From NCBI GenBank assembly GCA_016192885.1, contig JACPTH010000178.1:1-5513 (forward strand): a stretch of 5,513 nucleotides of DNA. The letters are read 5' to 3'. This DNA is from a bacterium. Lineage in GTDB: Bacteria; Muiribacteriota; Ozemobacteria; Ozemobacterales; Ozemobacteraceae. Made by a program: the position numbers and the translations under genes. The stretch's first letter is position 1, and each line of letters opens with the position of its first letter. Shown here piece after piece: positions 4,988-5,513 of the stretch. Under the pieces are notes generated by a model. The model was not told the origin of the DNA. It saw nothing but the letters and a program-made list of their open reading frames with translations, and ran no database searches.

Positions 4988-5488
4988 CTAGCGGCGAATT
5001 TCCCAAATCATATGCGGAAGTTCGGGTACAAGAATTCGTTCCAGCACTAGTTTTACGGCGTTTGTCGAACCGGGGATGCAAACCAATAGTTTTCCCTGGG
5101 CAATCCCCGCGGTGGCACGACTAAGAACGCACGCCGGGCCGATTTGCTGGAAGGAAAGGTAGCGAAACAATTCTCCGAAACCGGGAAGTTCTTTACTAAA
5201 AAACTTTTTGGCGATTTCAATTGTTCCATCCCTGTGGGATAAACCTGTTCCCCCATTCGTAATAATAGCGTCTACGGTATCGGTTAGCCATAACCGTAAG
5301 GTTTCTTCAATCTTCCCCGGATCTTCTTTTATCACCGCGTAACGGGCAATCGAATAACCGGCTTCCAGGATTTTGCTTTTTATCAAGCTGCCTGAAGCAT
5401 CTTCAGCCTCTCCGCGGGTGTCGGAAAGGGTCAAAACTGAAATTGCTAATTCCTTGGGTGCGCGGGTTTTATGTTCTTCGTGTGACAT
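4988..5488 (-). CDS. moaB: MoaB/Mog family molybdenum cofactor biosynthesis protein
   Basis: Members of this family bind molybdopterin; the MogA type adenylylates it to prepare it for metal insertion in molybdenum or tungsten cofactor synthesis, and many bacterial MoaB proteins are thought to do the same. The 166-residue product is full length for a single MoCF-binding domain: VLTLSDTRGEAEDASG (18-33), the TNGGTGLSHRDGT loop (77-89, with the GGTG motif and D87), LPGFGELFRYLSFQQIG (101-117), SRATAGIAQGKLL (123-135) and the PGSTNAV loop (139-145). The GFGELFR..SF pattern is more MoaB-like than MogA-like. The ATG at 5488 has no visible Shine-Dalgarno site, and the frame stays open to the window edge 25 bases upstream, so a slightly earlier start beyond the window cannot be excluded. 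It shares strand but probably not function with the ATPase genes, from which it is separated by 362 bases and a likely new promoter. Confidence 0.93.
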   Translation of the reverse strand: MSHEEHKTRAPKELAISVLTLSDTRGEAEDASGSLIKSKILEAGYSIARYAVIKEDPGKIEETLRLWLTDTVDAIITNGGTGLSHRDGTIEIAKKFFSKELPGFGELFRYLSFQQIGPACVLSRATAGIAQGKLLVCIPGSTNAVKLVLERILVPELPHMIWEIRR

Positions 5489-5513
5489 GATGATTATGAG
5501 GAATAAATTAGGC

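Noticed and set aside
4977..4997. Intrinsic terminator right after moaB (eight-T run)
   Set aside because: The T-run is good, but the only stem in front of it is three pairs (GCC/GGC), too short to call as a separate terminator.
4785..5081. Minus-strand open frame of 98 codons overlapping the moaB 3' end and the palindrome
   Set aside because: It is out of frame with the well-supported moaB and runs on through the palindrome and repeat units. Its tail (VGTVATVPYTA) is simply a translation of the repeat.
4882..5124. Plus-strand open frame antisense to the moaB end
   Set aside because: It lies opposite a conserved coding sequence, shows no family resemblance and has no ribosome binding site.

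Overview
The window is a bacterial chromosome segment in which every supportable gene lies on the minus strand. It holds most of the leader half of a V/A-type (rotary) ATPase operon of the bacterial 'Chlamydia/spirochaete/Bacteroidetes' layout: atpE, a DUF2764 gene, atpA, atpB, atpD. Subunits I and K would be expected next, beyond position 1. Upstream of the operon, at the right end, is an independent gene for a MoaB/Mog-type molybdenum cofactor protein. The A and B subunits resemble, from memory, those of Chlamydiae more than archaeal or Thermus enzymes (for example GERAGEVVETL instead of GERGNEM, and PVPDNTGYITEGQFYL in B). A molybdopterin gene, the GC-balanced sequence and several intergenic repeat families do not fit a classical Chlamydia. 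I infer an environmental bacterium of the PVC/Omnitrophota/spirochaete-like range, with low confidence in the phylum.

Layout, read along the minus strand from right to left: moaB (5488-4988); a 362-base gene-free stretch (4987-4626) with a four-unit heptamer tract, a 20-base perfect palindrome, a three-unit heptamer tract in inverted orientation, a dyad overlapping a probable promoter, and a hairpin/T-run just before the ribosome binding site; atpE (4625-4005); the DUF2764 gene (4012-3308, 8-base overlap); atpA (3311-1599, GTG start, 4-base overlap); a 100-base gap containing a second heptamer repeat; atpB (1498-251); a 24-base gap; and the first 75 codons of atpD (226 to the window edge).

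Together atpE encodes the peripheral stalk, atpA and atpB the catalytic hexamer and atpD the central rotor shaft. The DUF2764 protein sits where a C-type subunit would be expected and is the least understood part. The strongest points for a second look are two apparent in-frame losses in subunit B, the DUF2764 protein as a possible C-subunit substitute, the regulatory structures in front of atpE and atpA, and the two period-seven repeat families. I see no CRISPR array, transposase, tRNA or rRNA gene, and no clearly new multi-gene system.
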